Shown here: piece by piece, positions 48,172 through 62,056 of the stretch
Layout: each line of letters starts with the position of its first letter
Numbering within the stretch: position 1 is the first letter of the stretch
NCBI GenBank assembly: GCA_013396655.1
Contig: WBMV01008590.1
Coordinates: 1 to 64,000 of the forward strand
DNA: 64,000 bases
Direction of reading: 5' to 3'
Origin: Campylorhamphus procurvoides
Lineage: Eukaryota; Chordata; Aves; Passeriformes; Dendrocolaptidae
Made by a program: the position numbers and the translations under genes
Notes under the pieces: generated by a model
Database searches by the model: none
What the model was told of the DNA's origin: nothing
Seen by the model: the letters and a program-made list of their open reading frames with translations, nothing else

Positions 48172-50604
48172 CAATGAAATTGTTATGAGGAGTGTAAAAA
48201 CCTAATTGGTCTACATATGGAAGGCCATTCAAAACTTGGTTCATTCCTGTTCCCTTTATCTGTTTTCCTTACTCTTACCAATCCTTTTTTTTTTTTTTTC
48301 CTGTGAGGAAGAGCAAAGCAGCTAAAGACCAGAAATACATGCAGTTACCAGGATGATATCTTAGACCTTTGTGCATAGCAGTTCTGCTACCCCTAGTAAC
48401 AGAACAGTGTTAACACTTTTATTCTTCATTTCCTCATTCTGAACAGTTTGTTTTGTTAGGATTTAATGCTACTGATCATTAAACCACCTCTTTATTTTTA
48501 TAATTGGAATGGGTATAGTCATCTCGAAGCGTTCTCCCCTCTTTGTTGGAATTAGGTTCTTTAATTCAGTCATTTGAACCATATGGTACCACTTGCAAGA
48601 TGCTGTGACTCTACTTCTTAGAAAGAGGTTTAGTCTCTTCATCTTTGGTCCTGGAATACATAACAAATGTGTTACTATCTGAGCAGTGCAGTTTAGGTAT
48701 GATGGCTTTCCATGAAAAAATTCCGAGAGAAACAGGAAGTGAACAACTCACCACATTCACTTACAAATGTTCTCAGCACTTCACAGTAGTGAAAGTAGGC
48801 CATCATGGGAATATGTAGCCTGCAACACCACTCTCCTCTCTATTGTATAACAGTGCACTAGCACCCTGTTTGTCACTTGCAAACTCTTGATTATTCAACA
48901 GAAAAATTCATTAAAACATGTGGAGTGGAAATCACAAATGCCACAAAATAAGAATATGAATTAGAAGAAAAATTAGCTGAAAGCATTTTGGAGCTGTGTA
49001 TGAGGAGACAGAGCAAATTGTCCAAAATTCTAGACAAACCATAATTGCAGAATTATAATACAACTTTTTGAACCACACTAAAGTATGCAGCTTGGAGAAA
49101 TGCAACTGAATTTCTTTTGGGTCGTTTAGACATATTCAGTTGCTTACTGTGCTTTCTGACTATGACAAAGAAAAGGGAGGGAGACTGCCCAATACTGATG
49201 CCCATTTAAAATTTCCTCAGTAGATAAAAATTAATGCTCTGGGCTATAAAAGCTGGCTTTAGGATAATAAAAGATTAGCTACGGAAATGCAGGAAGCCAC
49301 AGAATTTTCTCTGCATGGTAAAGTACATTGTACTAAACCGGGGGTTTGATACAGGATTTCTGATATTGTATCAAAAATAAAGCAAATCATTAATCTGACC
49401 ATTCTAAGCTAAACTTAATTAAACGTTGAATACTTCTTTTATCAATTTCTTGTTTCTTTCACCCACCTCTTAAAGAAATGTTGTTCTTGGGCTTAGAAAG
49501 TTTCATATAATGTCAAAGACTTTGCCATCATCACAGATAATGGTTTGTTTGCCTGAGGGGAAAATGGAATGAATTACAAGTAATTCAAAACATTCTTTCT
49601 AATTTCTTTTTCCCCTGCTCTATGGCATTTCTTTAACTGTAATCAGATGTAGTTTTAGCCCTATGGGGCTGCAATTCAGAACAGGAACTCTTTTAACCCT
49701 CAGTTGTCCCTGGAAAGGTCCTCTTTTATAGATAGCTTCTCTACATTTGATGTGTTCCTCAACATTTGCGGTTTTATTACTAGCCTGAGGAAAGAAAAAA
49801 ATAATTAAAAAAAAAAGAAATAGCCAGTCTGATGGCTAATATTCAGAAAATTTTGGCTTTGACCATGTCAAGATTACCAGTATCCATCAGTTAGAATGGA
49901 GATGTTTTTTAAAAAATGGCTTTCAAAAGTAATCTCATTTGCTCAAAATAAAATATATATTTCACATGTAATTAATAACTTGGGCTAATTGGAAAATATT
50001 ATGGATAAGATAACATAGGAAATCAAACAAGTATGTTATGAAATGCAAACATGTCTGCAGTTCAAATACTGCTGTTCTAATACTTCATGACAGTATAGTT
50101 ATTTTATGATATGAGAGAATGAAACTGCTGCCAATAAGGCATTCTCTGTTTATATACAGAATTCTTATTCTTTGTCAGATTATTAAGGAAGGAGCGCAAA
50201 GCATCACCATGTCACTGAATTTAGACAAGCCCCCTTTCTAGAAACAGAGGAGTGCTAAAGTTTTCAATACCAGCACACAAAATACCATTGAAAACAGTAG
50301 GCTGCTTTTCCAACTCTTATGCTTTCTAAATCTTGTCCCTTTCTTGTTCTTCATTACAAAATAAAACCCTGTAAATCCACTGATCCAGTCCAGCATTTCA
50401 GTCTCAATGCATGCTTCTTTAGAAGGTTCTAGAAAATAAACATCAGAGAGAAAGCCTGTGCTAAAAGCAAATAGATCTCAAATTATAGGTGTGTTGGAGC
50501 TGCAACCACCAAAACATGTTCAGGAAACAGGAGGCATCTAAAAAAACACCTTTTTTGTGGTAGGACGCCAAGACTTTCTGTGAGTGTCTATACAGAAGGG
50601 CCAA
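48172..50604. other. no recognisable gene or element
   Basis: The sequence is A+T-rich, with a T15 run at 48285-48299. No repeat family is recognised. Confidence 0.5.
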
Positions 50605-50898
50605 TTATTTAGTAGGGCCTGTTGCAATAGGACAAGGGATAATGGTTTTAAACTGAAAGAGGGTTGATTCGGACCGCATATAAGAAAGAAATTTTTTACA
50701 ATGAGGGTGATGAAACACTGGAATTGGTTTCCCAGAGAGATAGGAGATGTCCAGTCCTTGGAAACATTCAAGATCAAATTGGATGGAGCTCTGAGCAACC
50801 TGGTCTAGTTGAAGATGTCACTGCCTGTGGCAGGGGGATTGGACCAGATGACCTTTAAAGGCCCCCTCCAACCCAAACTATTCCATGATTCTATGATA
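50605..50898 (+). mobile_element. CR1 LINE 3' end
   Basis: The sense-strand CR1 3' region is clear: TAGTAGGGCCTGTTGCAATA, GGACAAGGGATAATGG, then TTGGATGGAGCTCTGAGCAA and GACCTTTAAAGGCCCCCTCC. It terminates in CATGATTCTATGATATC, the ATTCTATGA-type tail typical of bird CR1. The first part still encodes a degenerate ORF2 C-terminus and the rest is the 3' untranslated end. The copy is 5'-truncated at about 300 bp and moderately diverged. Confidence 0.95.
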
Positions 50899-52977
50899 TC
50901 TTCTGGGAAAAGACTCAATGCCACAGTTCTGTAGTCCCAGATTTGTGAGATAAGCATAAGCCCATGGAAAATACTAGATATTGGTTGAGGGTAATGAATA
51001 CATTTTTTCTTTGCCTTTTGAAAAATATAAGCAAGACAGAAGAGGAACAAGAAGAGGGGAGGGTTAAGTGAACCAAAACATAGCTTAACTACTGCTTGTC
51101 TTTGCCTCTCTCAAGTAGTAGACTACAAGTTCCTGTTTAGTTTTAAAGATTGACTCAGGCTTTGGGTATTTGACTTGTCTGGAAAAAAAAGGCGGTGATG
51201 TAACAAAGGTGAGAGATTTGGGAAATCAGGGATTGAACTCTTGTTCTCTTGAACTGTCAGTTTTGCTGAAGAAAAGTGAGGAAATATCAGTACTGCCTCA
51301 GCAAAATAATTAAGACTCTGAAGTGAGTTGACAAAGTCCTCAACATATGCAGCCCTTTTAATACATTGTGCATTCATCAATATATGGGGAGAGATTGAGG
51401 AAATGGCAGTAAAATGTCAGCCATAGTAACACCTTCTAGAGCTCTCACTTCTAGGAACAGCTAAAAATGGAGGAGTCTGGGAAACAGCAATAGTGATGAA
51501 AAGGCTTTGAGTGAAAACTTCTAACATACTGTAACATTTTAATGCAACTATAAGCAGAAAATAACATTTTTCTCACTCACCAAAGTAACACCTCTCTTTG
51601 TCAATGGAATAGCTGATATATCAGTTAAAATAAAATGTAAATTGAATTTTCCATCTGGCCACTCTTACACCCAATAATTCAAGCCAAATAATGTGTTGTC
51701 TTTAAGGAAATCATTCTACCAAACAAAACTGCACACCCTAACTATTTTTTCTTGTTCTCATAACTCATCTTAAAACTCAAGATAATGATTAACCTTGACA
51801 AAGCTGAAAACAAGTCTGGTTTTAAGCAACTTTTTTCTACCTTGGCTTTAAACTCCCTGTCAAAGTCATGTGGTTATATTCTTCTCAATCTAGCCAATGA
51901 CAGGAAATTAAATCAAGTACATTTAAATGTGTCTGTTTAGATAAAGCCATTATTCTTTCATTTAACGAACACCATAGTTATCCAATTCTAGATGGATTCC
52001 TGAGTTAAATGAATTTATGCAACCTTAATGTTATCTTACATTAGCTTTTTTCCTTTTTTTCTTTCCCTTGTTTTTTACTTTTGGTCTGGTTTGAGTTTTG
52101 TTGTTTGTTTTGTAACTACCTGTTTTGGGGTGGGTTTTTTTAAATATGATAAATTCCACATCAACTTTCTTGTGTATTTGTCACTCTTACCTCAGTAGTC
52201 AGTGACATTTTCTTCAACTACATTTTGATGGACAAGGCAATCCACTTTGTCGTCTAACTCTTATATCAAAGTGACAGAAGATTCTGCAGTTTAACACCTG
52301 GAGAAATTTTCATTACTTCTACAAGATTTAGATAACACTTCCATTAACAATGTTTAGATCAATGCTTCAAAACATACAGTTGTAAAACTTGCCTTCAGGC
52401 TCCTACGTGTAGTTTTAAAGACAAACATTTCAGATGAATAAACATAGTGTGAATAAGAACTCACCTTTTACAGAAACCACTTTTGATGTCTAAACAAGAC
52501 ATTTGTTAATGATGCAGCAATAACAATTTCCTGTTGCCCATTATACAGAAGGTATTTGTTTTGTGAGGTGAAGGATTTTGTTTCTGAACACAAACATCCC
52601 CTCAACCCAGAAAAACAAACCTAATCAAGTAAAATGTCCTCTTAATGTTAAAAAAAAAAAGAAAAGAAAAAAGAAATTCTTTTTGCAGTTTCACTTAACA
52701 AAAGCAATTGGTAAAATGCTTTGTCAATTTTTAAAATAGTAAAAGGCTAAAAAAAGAAACTGAATTTGAAATAAAATGTGGTATACCTTACTGAGTTGGC
52801 AAAGTCAAGAAAAGTTAACTGAATTTAAATATCTGAATTTGTACTACTGAACTTCAAGATGTCTTTGAACTGTGGGGATTGTTGCAGAGAGAGAGAGACC
52901 AGAGGCTCTGGTCCAAGAGTGTAACACTCCCAAAGGAGACAAAAGAATTAAAACACAACACAGCCTTGTATATGTTT
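50899..52977. other. no recognisable gene or element
   Basis: The sequence is A+T-rich with A-rich runs near 52650-52680. Short frames only. Confidence 0.5.
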
Positions 52978-53184
52978 GCCTATGTCGTGGGTTTATGTGC
53001 TTAGGGTTTTTTTTTTATATATAAGAGGAAGATTGGCTTCTGTTGGAAGCCTCTGGAAGTTTCCCTCCACCCTATAGAGCAGGGCCAATGAGGGCCAGCT
53101 CAGAGGAAAACTTCCTGCTTTTGAACCATTAAGTTACGCCCCTGCTTGAAAACATATTTAAGAAGTTGTGGCGCAGTTAGAATT

Positions 53185-53199
53185 NNNNNNNNNNNNNNN
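53185..53199. other. assembly gap (15 N)
   Basis: A run of 15 undetermined bases within the LTR. Its true size is unknown. Confidence 0.95.
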
Positions 53200-53376
53200 A
53201 GTTTTGGACTTAGATCTGCGAATGGCTGACCCAACAACAACTGACTGTAAACCTTCCATTCCCTGTCCCCCGCACCATCAGGGAAAGGAGGGCACATGGA
53301 CAGATCGAGGGGAGGTGGTGGGAAAGTATTTCTAATCCATTTTTTATTTCTTAGTTTTAGTTTTAAGTTTGTTAGT

Positions 53377-53382
53377 AATAAA
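53377..53382 (+). terminator. polyadenylation signal of LTR
   Basis: AATAAA lies about 215 bases downstream of the TATA-like box within the LTR. Confidence 0.55.
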
Positions 53383-53574
53383 TTTAAGCATTATTCTAAG
53401 TTCTGCTTTGCCCGCAGTATCAATCAAAGCTCCTCTTTCGGTTGTTACCTCTCACTGTAAATTACTAGCTGTTTTTTTTCCTTCCCTCTGGAAGGTGTAA
53501 GGGGGAGGGGGGAGACCTTGAAGGAGTTTTGCTGGACACCAGGCATTTATCCAGGGTCAAACCACGACAGCATA

Positions 53575-56500
53575 TTACTCTTCTCAATACTGTTTTGTAG
53601 CAGCCCTCTACAAAGGTCATATATACACCAGTGACACTAGGGAAGTGTACAGAAATACACAGTCTTTCATATGTCTCAATTACTATAAATAAATTATAGA
53701 AAAGTCATATTGTAAATTTGACATAGGGAAGAATGTGTAAAGTGAAAGTGGAGACCAGGACAGTACCACAAAGTACTGGTCAATTACTTATTAGCCTTTA
53801 AAAAAACCAAAGTGTTAGATGTAATCTGCTATGTTACTTTTTGCCTTCAAATGTCTGAGTTTTTTCAATATGTGGGGGTGTATTAAGGCCTCATACACTC
53901 AATAATATTTAGCTGTTCTGAGCAAGGAATTGATAAACTCTCAGACCAACAAAGTCCACTTAGTTTTATTTATTTTTGTTTATAGAACAGAACATGCCAC
54001 TGCAGTTTAGACATCTTCAGTGATTTAACAAATGTTGTCCCAGACCATTGTGCCTAATATTCTGATAAAGTATTTATTACTCATTTTACTCATTTATGAA
54101 ATTATCTGGAGACAGCATGCCTGTTGCTAGACTTTGAGTTGAGGAGAGAGGGAAAGGTCAACTTTACAGTTATGTCAGTCTGCTCCACACAAAGTGAAAT
54201 TGTGAAAAGCATTTAGTTATTGTTACAAATACTAAATAATTAGGTTGACTCTGTGCAGTTCCCAGGAGGCAAGAACTGGAATCTCAAGCCCAAAAAATCA
54301 CAGCTTATAATGACTTTCATTCAACAATATCAGCAGGGAGATGAAAACTGTCTATGTATAATATGAAAGCAACACTAACATCTCCTACTATTCACAGGAA
54401 CAGCTTGTTGGCAAGAAATATTACACTCTTCCTTGGCCCACCCTTGACTGACATAGAGATGAGAAAGCATTCAAACATGACAGTTTTGCATCATTGTAGG
54501 TTTTGCACCTTTCAGTCCAAACTGAATATAAGTAAACTATAAATGTCTTCCTAACACGGAACACCCCTAATAAGCCATGGTATTGAAATTTTCTGAAAAG
54601 TGAGTATGACACAAGATACCAAAAGGCTCTTGATTTTCTGCACTGTAACACCAACTAGTGCACAGCAACTTTTGACACTGAATCACTAGGGTGTAACCCT
54701 GAAACAAAGAGGACTGCACAGTATATTGTTGCAGGGTGGGACTCTGCCATCACTTGCTTCAGCAAGTCTTAATGCTATGAAACTGTTTGAATATTGCTTC
54801 TGAGCTTCTCCCCTACTCCAGAAGTTGCCCATTTTTCCTAGAAAAAGTCTTTCTCACATCTGAGGGCTCCCTATATACCTTCTCCACTCTTTATTGAAGA
54901 CTTTCAGTTTATTTTTATAATAGTCTCCAGCTTGTGGTCTTTCTCATTCTCTTTAGAGGGCAGAATAAAGTAAGCAGAAATCAGGTTTCTGCTTCAACAT
55001 GTTTGGTTGTTTATGTGAAGGGACTACTTTCACTCCTTTGAGAGCAAACAGAATGAGGTAAAAAGACAAAGCTCTGTCCTCTTACAGGACATAAGATACC
55101 CACATATCATGCTGCAGACCAGTATGATATCAGTTTTATTTACCATTTAATCTTGTATCATTTCCCCTCTAACTGAAAACTACTCTTTTCTGTCACAGAC
55201 ACATGAGAAATATTTTGCTTTCAAAGCTGAGAAGAGAAAGAGGACCTAATTAATTTAAACACTATAGTGGTATGCGTTGCCCTTTGAACAGGTTGCAACA
55301 GGAGTACATTGAGGCTGCAGGTACATGAACAATTGAGAGACTATTAGATTTGGTACACACTCTCACAGCAAAAAGGCAAGCTATTCTCTTTAACCATCAT
55401 CTGTGTGACTTCCCCACTGGCAAATTTAATACAAATAAATATATACCATACTTTAAATATTAGGTCTTTTCTGTGGGGACTGAAAATCCTACCTACTAAA
55501 AGTAAATCTAAGGTAGGATGTAGGGACCATCAGCACCTTTGATTTTGTTTAGTAACTTAATGACGTACAACTAAACAGATTATGCAGCACATTGTAAAAG
55601 GGGCTAATACTGCCTTGGAATCCCTTGAGTATATTTTAAGGAACACCAAGTAAAATAATGCTGCTGCAAAGCCCCAAGCATACTATATTATGAGTCTGAC
55701 ACCACTTTAATTATGTATAACAAACACATGGTTTTGGTCCAGCAGTATCAATGGAATGAGGTAGTTTATTGAGAAAAAAAAAGATCTAGAGGAAAGTCAG
55801 AGTGAGAAAGAAAAACTATTGTGAAATTCATGTTTTCTAAATTAGGGTACATGCAAACTATAATAGTCCCTGAATTTCTTAAAGGCTAAACCAGATTAGG
55901 TTAATTTTTGTGCTTTATATAATGATTTTGGCTTCACTGGCTTAAAAAGAAAATAAAAAATAATAATTTTTGGTTCATTTCTTTAAGAAAGGTCAGGGTT
56001 TTTTATTAATTATTGAAATGTGGAAGAAGCTTGATTTTGTACATTGTTATCCTTGAAAATGCTTCCCTTTCCTTTGTGTACTATCAATATATTAGTAACC
56101 ATTTTAAAGAATCAGTTATTTCAAAATGCATGTTAAGACCACGTATAACCTGCAACTAAAGGAAATATCATTTACCTCTTCCATACGGTATATCTAAGTG
56201 CTACCCAGGTGCTCTGTAACATTACTAAAGACTTAAAATTCTTGATCCCAGAGGAAAAACGGCTTCCTTTTCTCACTAAAACACAAGAATCCTACACCAG
56301 TAGTCTTCTAGAATTGCTTAAGCATTTCTATTTTAAAATCCAAATCTTTTGGGTTGACATTGTGAGAGAGATTACTTACGAACAAATCTGTTATAAAGTG
56401 TGTTTTTAAACTGTGGAGCTGGGCCAAGGTTCCACTATTGTGACAGAGCTATACTGGAGTCAGTGCTGTGTCACTTCCACCTGCTACAAATACACTCTGA

Positions 56501-58638
56501 AGTTGACAAGTTCCATATCTTCAAGTTGAATTTATATACTATGTATGTCAGATGCAGTGCATTTCAGCTTCTTCCAGAAACAAAGGTGCAGGAAAGAGAG
56601 ACGGTGATGCTTATTTAAAAAGAAATCTTGAGCACACAAGAGAAAGAAAAGAAAGAGGGTTTTGACAAGAGTCAAAAATACTTTGAACCTTTCTAAATGA
56701 ATGGGCAAAAACTCGTTGCACTTATCTATCACTAGCCTAATTTTGTATTATATGGTCAAATATACAAGCTGGATATGGTAAAACAGGGAGATGGGGATAT
56801 GTTTTCAAATTTGAAACTGTTAAGGTCTCTCAAACCTTCAGACTCTGAAGAGTTTACAGTCCTAAGACAGGTCTCTTCTTGGTCCAGTAATGCCACTCCA
56901 TAAAATGACCTACAAAATATTATCTGACACTTCATTAGTTTGCTTCCCTAGCTTCCCTGGAAATCACTTAGCAACAGAACTCCTGAAACACACACATGCA
57001 TGTCATTCAATAAAGAGAAATTGCATCCAGCTCTAAGAAGGTCATCAAAATTGTAATTAAAGTAAAATGCACTACTATGTTGAGCTCATTTGTAAGCAAA
57101 AAACAGATCTATGAAAGTTGTAGCTATTCATGTCAAACACATTTATTTTATAATTCTCTTCCTATTTTCATTTATCTCAAACAAGATCTGGAAGCAAGCA
57201 TTAAAGAGTAAAGTAAGTATGAGGAAAACTGCAACATGGAGTTTTATCGATATTAACAGTGTTTAATTCAAAGAAATAACAAAACCATACAGTGGCATCA
57301 AAGAGATACTGCAAGTTAATAAGGACCATTTCTGATTACACATTTGAAAGAGGTTAGTCTCAAAAGGAGCTTTCACTGGTTCGTTTAATACTGGGGAAAA
57401 AAGCCCTACATGAATAAGAAAAGAGCTCTATTTAGGAACAAAGTCTAGATTAATAAATATGAAAGGAATTTTGAATTTGGGAAGTTGCCTTGTTTTTACT
57501 ACCCACTTTCCCATTTCTACCTCTGAGCACAAGAACCAATATGTGCAATTTCAATCTCCCATTTAGCAAGAAAGAAAATAGTTTTCTTTCACCATGTTTC
57601 AATACTTTCAGTTTTACACTCCAACCACAAGTGCCTTTTCTTAACAATGTTAACTATATTGAATGTTTAAAAAAAAAGAAAAAATTGACATTTGTCCTCT
57701 GAACTTTTGATAGTCTAATAATTTTGAAGATACATTCAGGAAACATAAGTACAATTTTCTTTTTAATTTTATCTGGTGGAATGCATAAGCTGACCCAGGT
57801 GCCATCAGATGAAAATCAGTGGTATATTTCTGTTTGCTTTGGTGATCTAACCTAATAAATAAGAATTTTTGCCATTGCTAGTAGAAGGCCATAGGCTTTC
57901 CATGCACTGGTCATTGCAAGATCTCAGGTCTCACCCAGGCTGGGGTAGCCTGAGCTGGATTTATCTTTTTGCAACAATAATTGTCAGGTGAATTAACTTC
58001 AGGTGTGGTATCTTAAAACTGCACTGTGCAGCAATGTCCCACAGCCTAGGGAATCAGTGCATGACAGCTCTTTCTGTCAGGAATGTTTGGGGATCAATGC
58101 AAAGGAAAATATGGTGAGAAAGCTTGTAAAAACAAATCCCAGACTGAAAGTCCACCAAAAACATTATGCTTCTTCCTCCAAAGTCCTCAGGTTGCTGATT
58201 ACTTGCTATCACTACCAACCCTGTGGCAGCTGAGGAAGGTTAAGCTCTTGACCTTAGGATTCAGAAGAACACTGGAAAAATGAACATCACAACAAAGAAA
58301 AGGGTTGGATGGAAACTGTTTGTGAAATAATTTTAACTGTATTATTAATTACATTTTTCTGTACTATTTTTTAATAAAAATATTTTTGTCACTATAAACA
58401 AATTCTTAACATTCCTTTTTGTCAAGAGCAAGATTTTGATTTAGATCCTTATTTTTTACCAAATTCCTATATGACATCAGTCTGGTTGTATGTATAACAT
58501 CATGTAAAATTTCAACTCAGATTTAGGCAACAGTGCTTAGAAGTCTTCAGGCATTCTTTCAAAGAAAACCCTCCTATTTTATTGCAATTATTTCATTGTA
58601 CATTGTCCAAATACCTATATTTTTTTTCTCTGTCACAG
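53575..58638. other. no recognisable gene or element
   Basis: This is five kilobases of A+T-rich sequence. Frames of 60 to 77 codons, such as those at 54354, 56209 and 58003, have no recognisable domain. No repeat family is identified. Confidence 0.5.
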
Positions 58639-58704
58639 ATGCTGCCACCTGTAAGCACTGCTGTACCTGATAAGAATATAGACTAATTCAGGAAAACCGA
58701 AGAG
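58639..58704 (+). other. possible non-coding exon
   Basis: A 66-bp segment is bounded by a strong acceptor look-alike (T-rich tract then CTGTCACAG, ending 58638) and a good donor look-alike (GAG/GTGAGT at 58702-58710). All three forward frames contain stops, so it could only be untranslated or part of a lncRNA. Such pairs occur by chance in long sequences and no partner exon is identifiable. Confidence 0.2.
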
Positions 58705-58710
58705 GTGAGT

Positions 58711-61700
58711 GGTTACTATATCTTTGGATGAAACACCTATAGTCATGTATATAGTTCTTTCAGCTTTCAAATCAAACTATGGCTCCAGTTAACTGGTTTG
58801 CTAAGGCAATATGACTAAACTGGTGTAGTAGAATTGCCTCTCTGGTGTGTGTCTCTATTTTAGGTAAATATTCTGGAAGTGTGACCTTCATTTTTCTTAG
58901 AAAAATTCTTGCTTTACTCCTTGTATTTACAAATTCTTAGTTTTAATTCTTTTGGATCAGCTGCTTGACAAGTAGGTGTGACTTAATAATTGAAAACTCT
59001 TGATCACTAGTGTTTGCTGTGATGTATTTCTGCAGCTTTTCTGAGATCCTCAGCAATATAGAGAACATTAAGAGTAGCCAAGATGTTTGTATCTAAGGAA
59101 TCATTTTGCAACAGAAGGATTTGTACAGTGCAAGCATTTTTTTCTGAAACAAGAAAGAATTGAATTAATGAAGCTACGTTAACTTAGATTTAACACATGT
59201 TCTGTATTTAGAAACAGCCAGCTAATGCTGTAGTGAGATCAATAGGATTGGACTGCTTTCAGTTTTTGCAATATCCATGATGTAGTCCAAGCTATTTATA
59301 ACATGCACTACATTCTCTAGACTGTAGAAGCAATCTAACATCTCTCTTGGATACTTGTTCATCTTCTTGGAGTGTATGAAAGTATTTTAGTAGATGTAGG
59401 GCCATTAATCTATAGTTTTTGTTTAAGAGAAATATGTTGGACATTCACTATTAGAATTATTTGAAGTACATCCAAACTAGAGAACCATAATACTTTTGTG
59501 ACTGCAGAATAGTCATGTTTATAATGCTCAGGGATAATAATTTGAGCTGTGCATGATGGCATCTACTCCATAATATTTTGTATTAATGTCTCAATTAATC
59601 AACAACACAAGTAAATTACAACCATATTAAGGAATTACTGTAATACTAATTTAATAAAATTATTATTATATTCTTATTTTATTGTAAATTATTATTAATG
59701 AATAATACATAGGGGATAATTTAATTATGACACTTTTAATTGCTCCTTTTTTTCCAAAATAGTGAATTAGGGAAGACATCTTGTTCATATTAAATTATTC
59801 CAAAAGTAGAAGAATTTCTGTACCAACTGTGTTTTTAAAGGATATATTTATTCTATTATTTTCTAAAAATAATAATTCTGTTATTTAGAATTTTCTATTT
59901 TTACTATCATCTTCCTAACATCATTCTACAGACTTCTGTTTCATTTAAGTTGAAACCTGCACTTTAACCATAAGGGGTATGATTCAAAATATCAATTGTG
60001 TGATAAATACTGCTGGTTTCATAAATAGCTTCTCAAATTTCATTCCTGTTATGTGGAGGAATAGAAAGAAAAATCATTAAGCATTTACTTAAAGAGAAGA
60101 TTTACATCCAGGTTTTTGTAGAAAAATGTGAACTACAAGCTTCTATTATTAAATACCAAGTACTAAAGTTCATGTGTTTTGTGCAACTTCTCTTACATTG
60201 CATTTAGTACACAGTGTTCTGTGTACCAAAAATAAAAGGCTTCATTTTTAGAACCTATTAAAATTGCAGTTCTAGTCTATAAAGGAACTTATAAAAATAG
60301 CATCAGAGGAATAAATTCTAAATGTATCTAGTAAATCTGAGCCAGAAATCAAAGTTTAAAAGAGGGAGAAAGGGAAGAATCTATTTGTCTTCAGAAATTA
60401 ATTTACATTCTCAGTGAGATATCGTGTTGTATAGGCTTCTTATTTTCATTTTCAAGGGCTATTATCCACTCCTTCAACTGACAGTAATCACCTGTCATCC
60501 TTTAAATGATCTCTTTGCTTCCAAGGAGGCTTATGGCTTCGGACCAGCCACAAGAATGCACAGTGCCTGGCCCAAAATCTACTATTAAAGTACTACCATC
60601 TACTACTTCAAGCTTAGACTATCTACCCTGCTACTAGCTGCCCAAACTCCATTTTCAGCCATGAAAAGATGCATGTCAAGAGCACATAAATGAAAGTCTC
60701 AGAAATAAAAAAAAAAAAAAAGGAATTCTGTATATACATCTAGGTATTTACATGGTGTTGCTTGAAGTCAGACGAATTAATTCTTTGTATCTCATAAAGG
60801 CTTTTTGCTTAACACACCCTCACATGCATGCACACACAGAGACACAGATACACATTAATGTCCATTGGTCCTGACTTAGGCTTTGCTTAATCTCAGTCAT
60901 GCTTTCTCCAACTTGAAGACTAGGAAGTTATGAGCAGTTGAAAGTTTTAAGCCAATGTCATATTTTTAGAAGCTTTATAAATATTCTAGTATCAGTCATT
61001 TTGATGTTGTAACCATGTGCCTTTTACTAGGACTGAGGCATTGACGTTTCAGCACTTGTCTTGATCAAGTTTTTTTAAAATAACTGAACAAAAGAATTTG
61101 ACAAAATTAACAGTGTTCTTTGACTGGAAACAAGCAACAGAGTGTTTGTAATTATATACAGATTTTTAGTCTTCCTGAATTTAACTTGATTAGAAACATC
61201 TCCAAGGAGGATTCTTAATTTCTTTGGGGAAAAAAGGACTCACCTGAAAAACAAGTGTTAAGTGTTTCCTCTTGCAAATATTGTCCTCAAGTGCTTATAC
61301 TGCAACTTGGTCATGTTTCCCAATAAAGTGTTCTTCAGCTTCTCTGAATCACCTTCATATCCAATTACATGTCTCTTAGTTCTCCTGACTGGGATTGATA
61401 AACTGTCCATCTAAGGAAAATGGCCTTGCCAAGTAGGTGAATGACACCTAAAATCAACTTCAGGAGGTTCTGGGGTGGCATCTGTACAGTGGTTTCAGAT
61501 TGTTTCTTCTCCTCCCCCCATGCTTTCTAGATCACAACATTCAGGATAACAAAAAACTAACTGAAGGCTGTTCCAAGTATGAAAATAGTTATTGAGTTGG
61601 TGCCCCAGTTTTCTGTAGGGAATGGAGCTGATAAATCCTGCTTGAATATACTGATTTGTTCAAAGGTCCTCATGGACTGTGGGTAACTAATCTACAATAG

Positions 61701-61970
61701 AAGCAGTAATTACAAACTATTTGATTTCACATAGGAAGTAACTGAAGAAGAAGAAAAGTTAAAGGCAGAAGCAGAAGAGGGGCTGCCCAGGTAGTGCACT
61801 CAGGGCCCTGACAGTTGTTAAAGTCACATTGCCATGACCATTTGATAGAAGAAAAGCCTGATCTAACAGGTGGCATCCAATTGCACCTTCTATATCAGTG
61901 AATTTGACAGAAATGTAAACTCATCATTTTTTCCTAGAATTAGGTAAAATTAAAGCTAGACATGATGATG
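58711..61970. other. no recognisable gene; simple tracts
   Basis: The region contains very A+T-rich sequence around 59630-59720, an A15 run at 60707-60721 preceded by AATAAA-like bases, and a short CA-rich stretch near 60818-60850. No element is recognised. Confidence 0.5.
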
Positions 61971-61976
61971 ATAGAA

Positions 61977-62056
61977 AGACTGAGAGAGCTCTGACTGCTT
62001 AGCCTAGAGAAGAGAAGGTTCCACAGGGATTATCTAGCTTCTTGTATAAATAATAG
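61977..62056 (+). mobile_element. small diverged CR1 LINE fragment
   Basis: AGACTGAGAGAGCTCTGACT followed by TTAGCCTAGAGAAGAGAAGG and a TTGTATAAATAATAG stretch matches the CR1 segment before the 3' untranslated region, whose family form reads like CAGCCTGGAGAAGAGAAGGC. Only about 80 bp is recognisable. Confidence 0.72.

Larger units (their letters stand above)
52983..53569 (+). mobile_element. solo LTR ending AAACCACGACA, with assembly gap
   Basis: The element starts TGTCGTGGGTTTATGTG and ends GGGTCAAACCACGACA, so its termini are inverted repeats (TGTCGTGG/CCACGACA). Flanking pentamers GCCTA (52978-52982) and GCATA (53570-53574) match at four of five positions. An ATATTTAAG TATA-like box (about 53154-53163) and AATAAA (53377-53382) give plus orientation, which agrees with avian ERVL LTRs whose sense strand ends ...AAACCACAACA. 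A 15-base N run at 53185-53199 sits close to the expected transcription start. No internal retroviral sequence adjoins it. Confidence 0.85.

Noticed and set aside
60660..60721. Processed pseudogene 3' end (AATAAA-like followed by A15)
   Set aside because: No recognisable transcript sequence precedes the A run and no target duplication was found.
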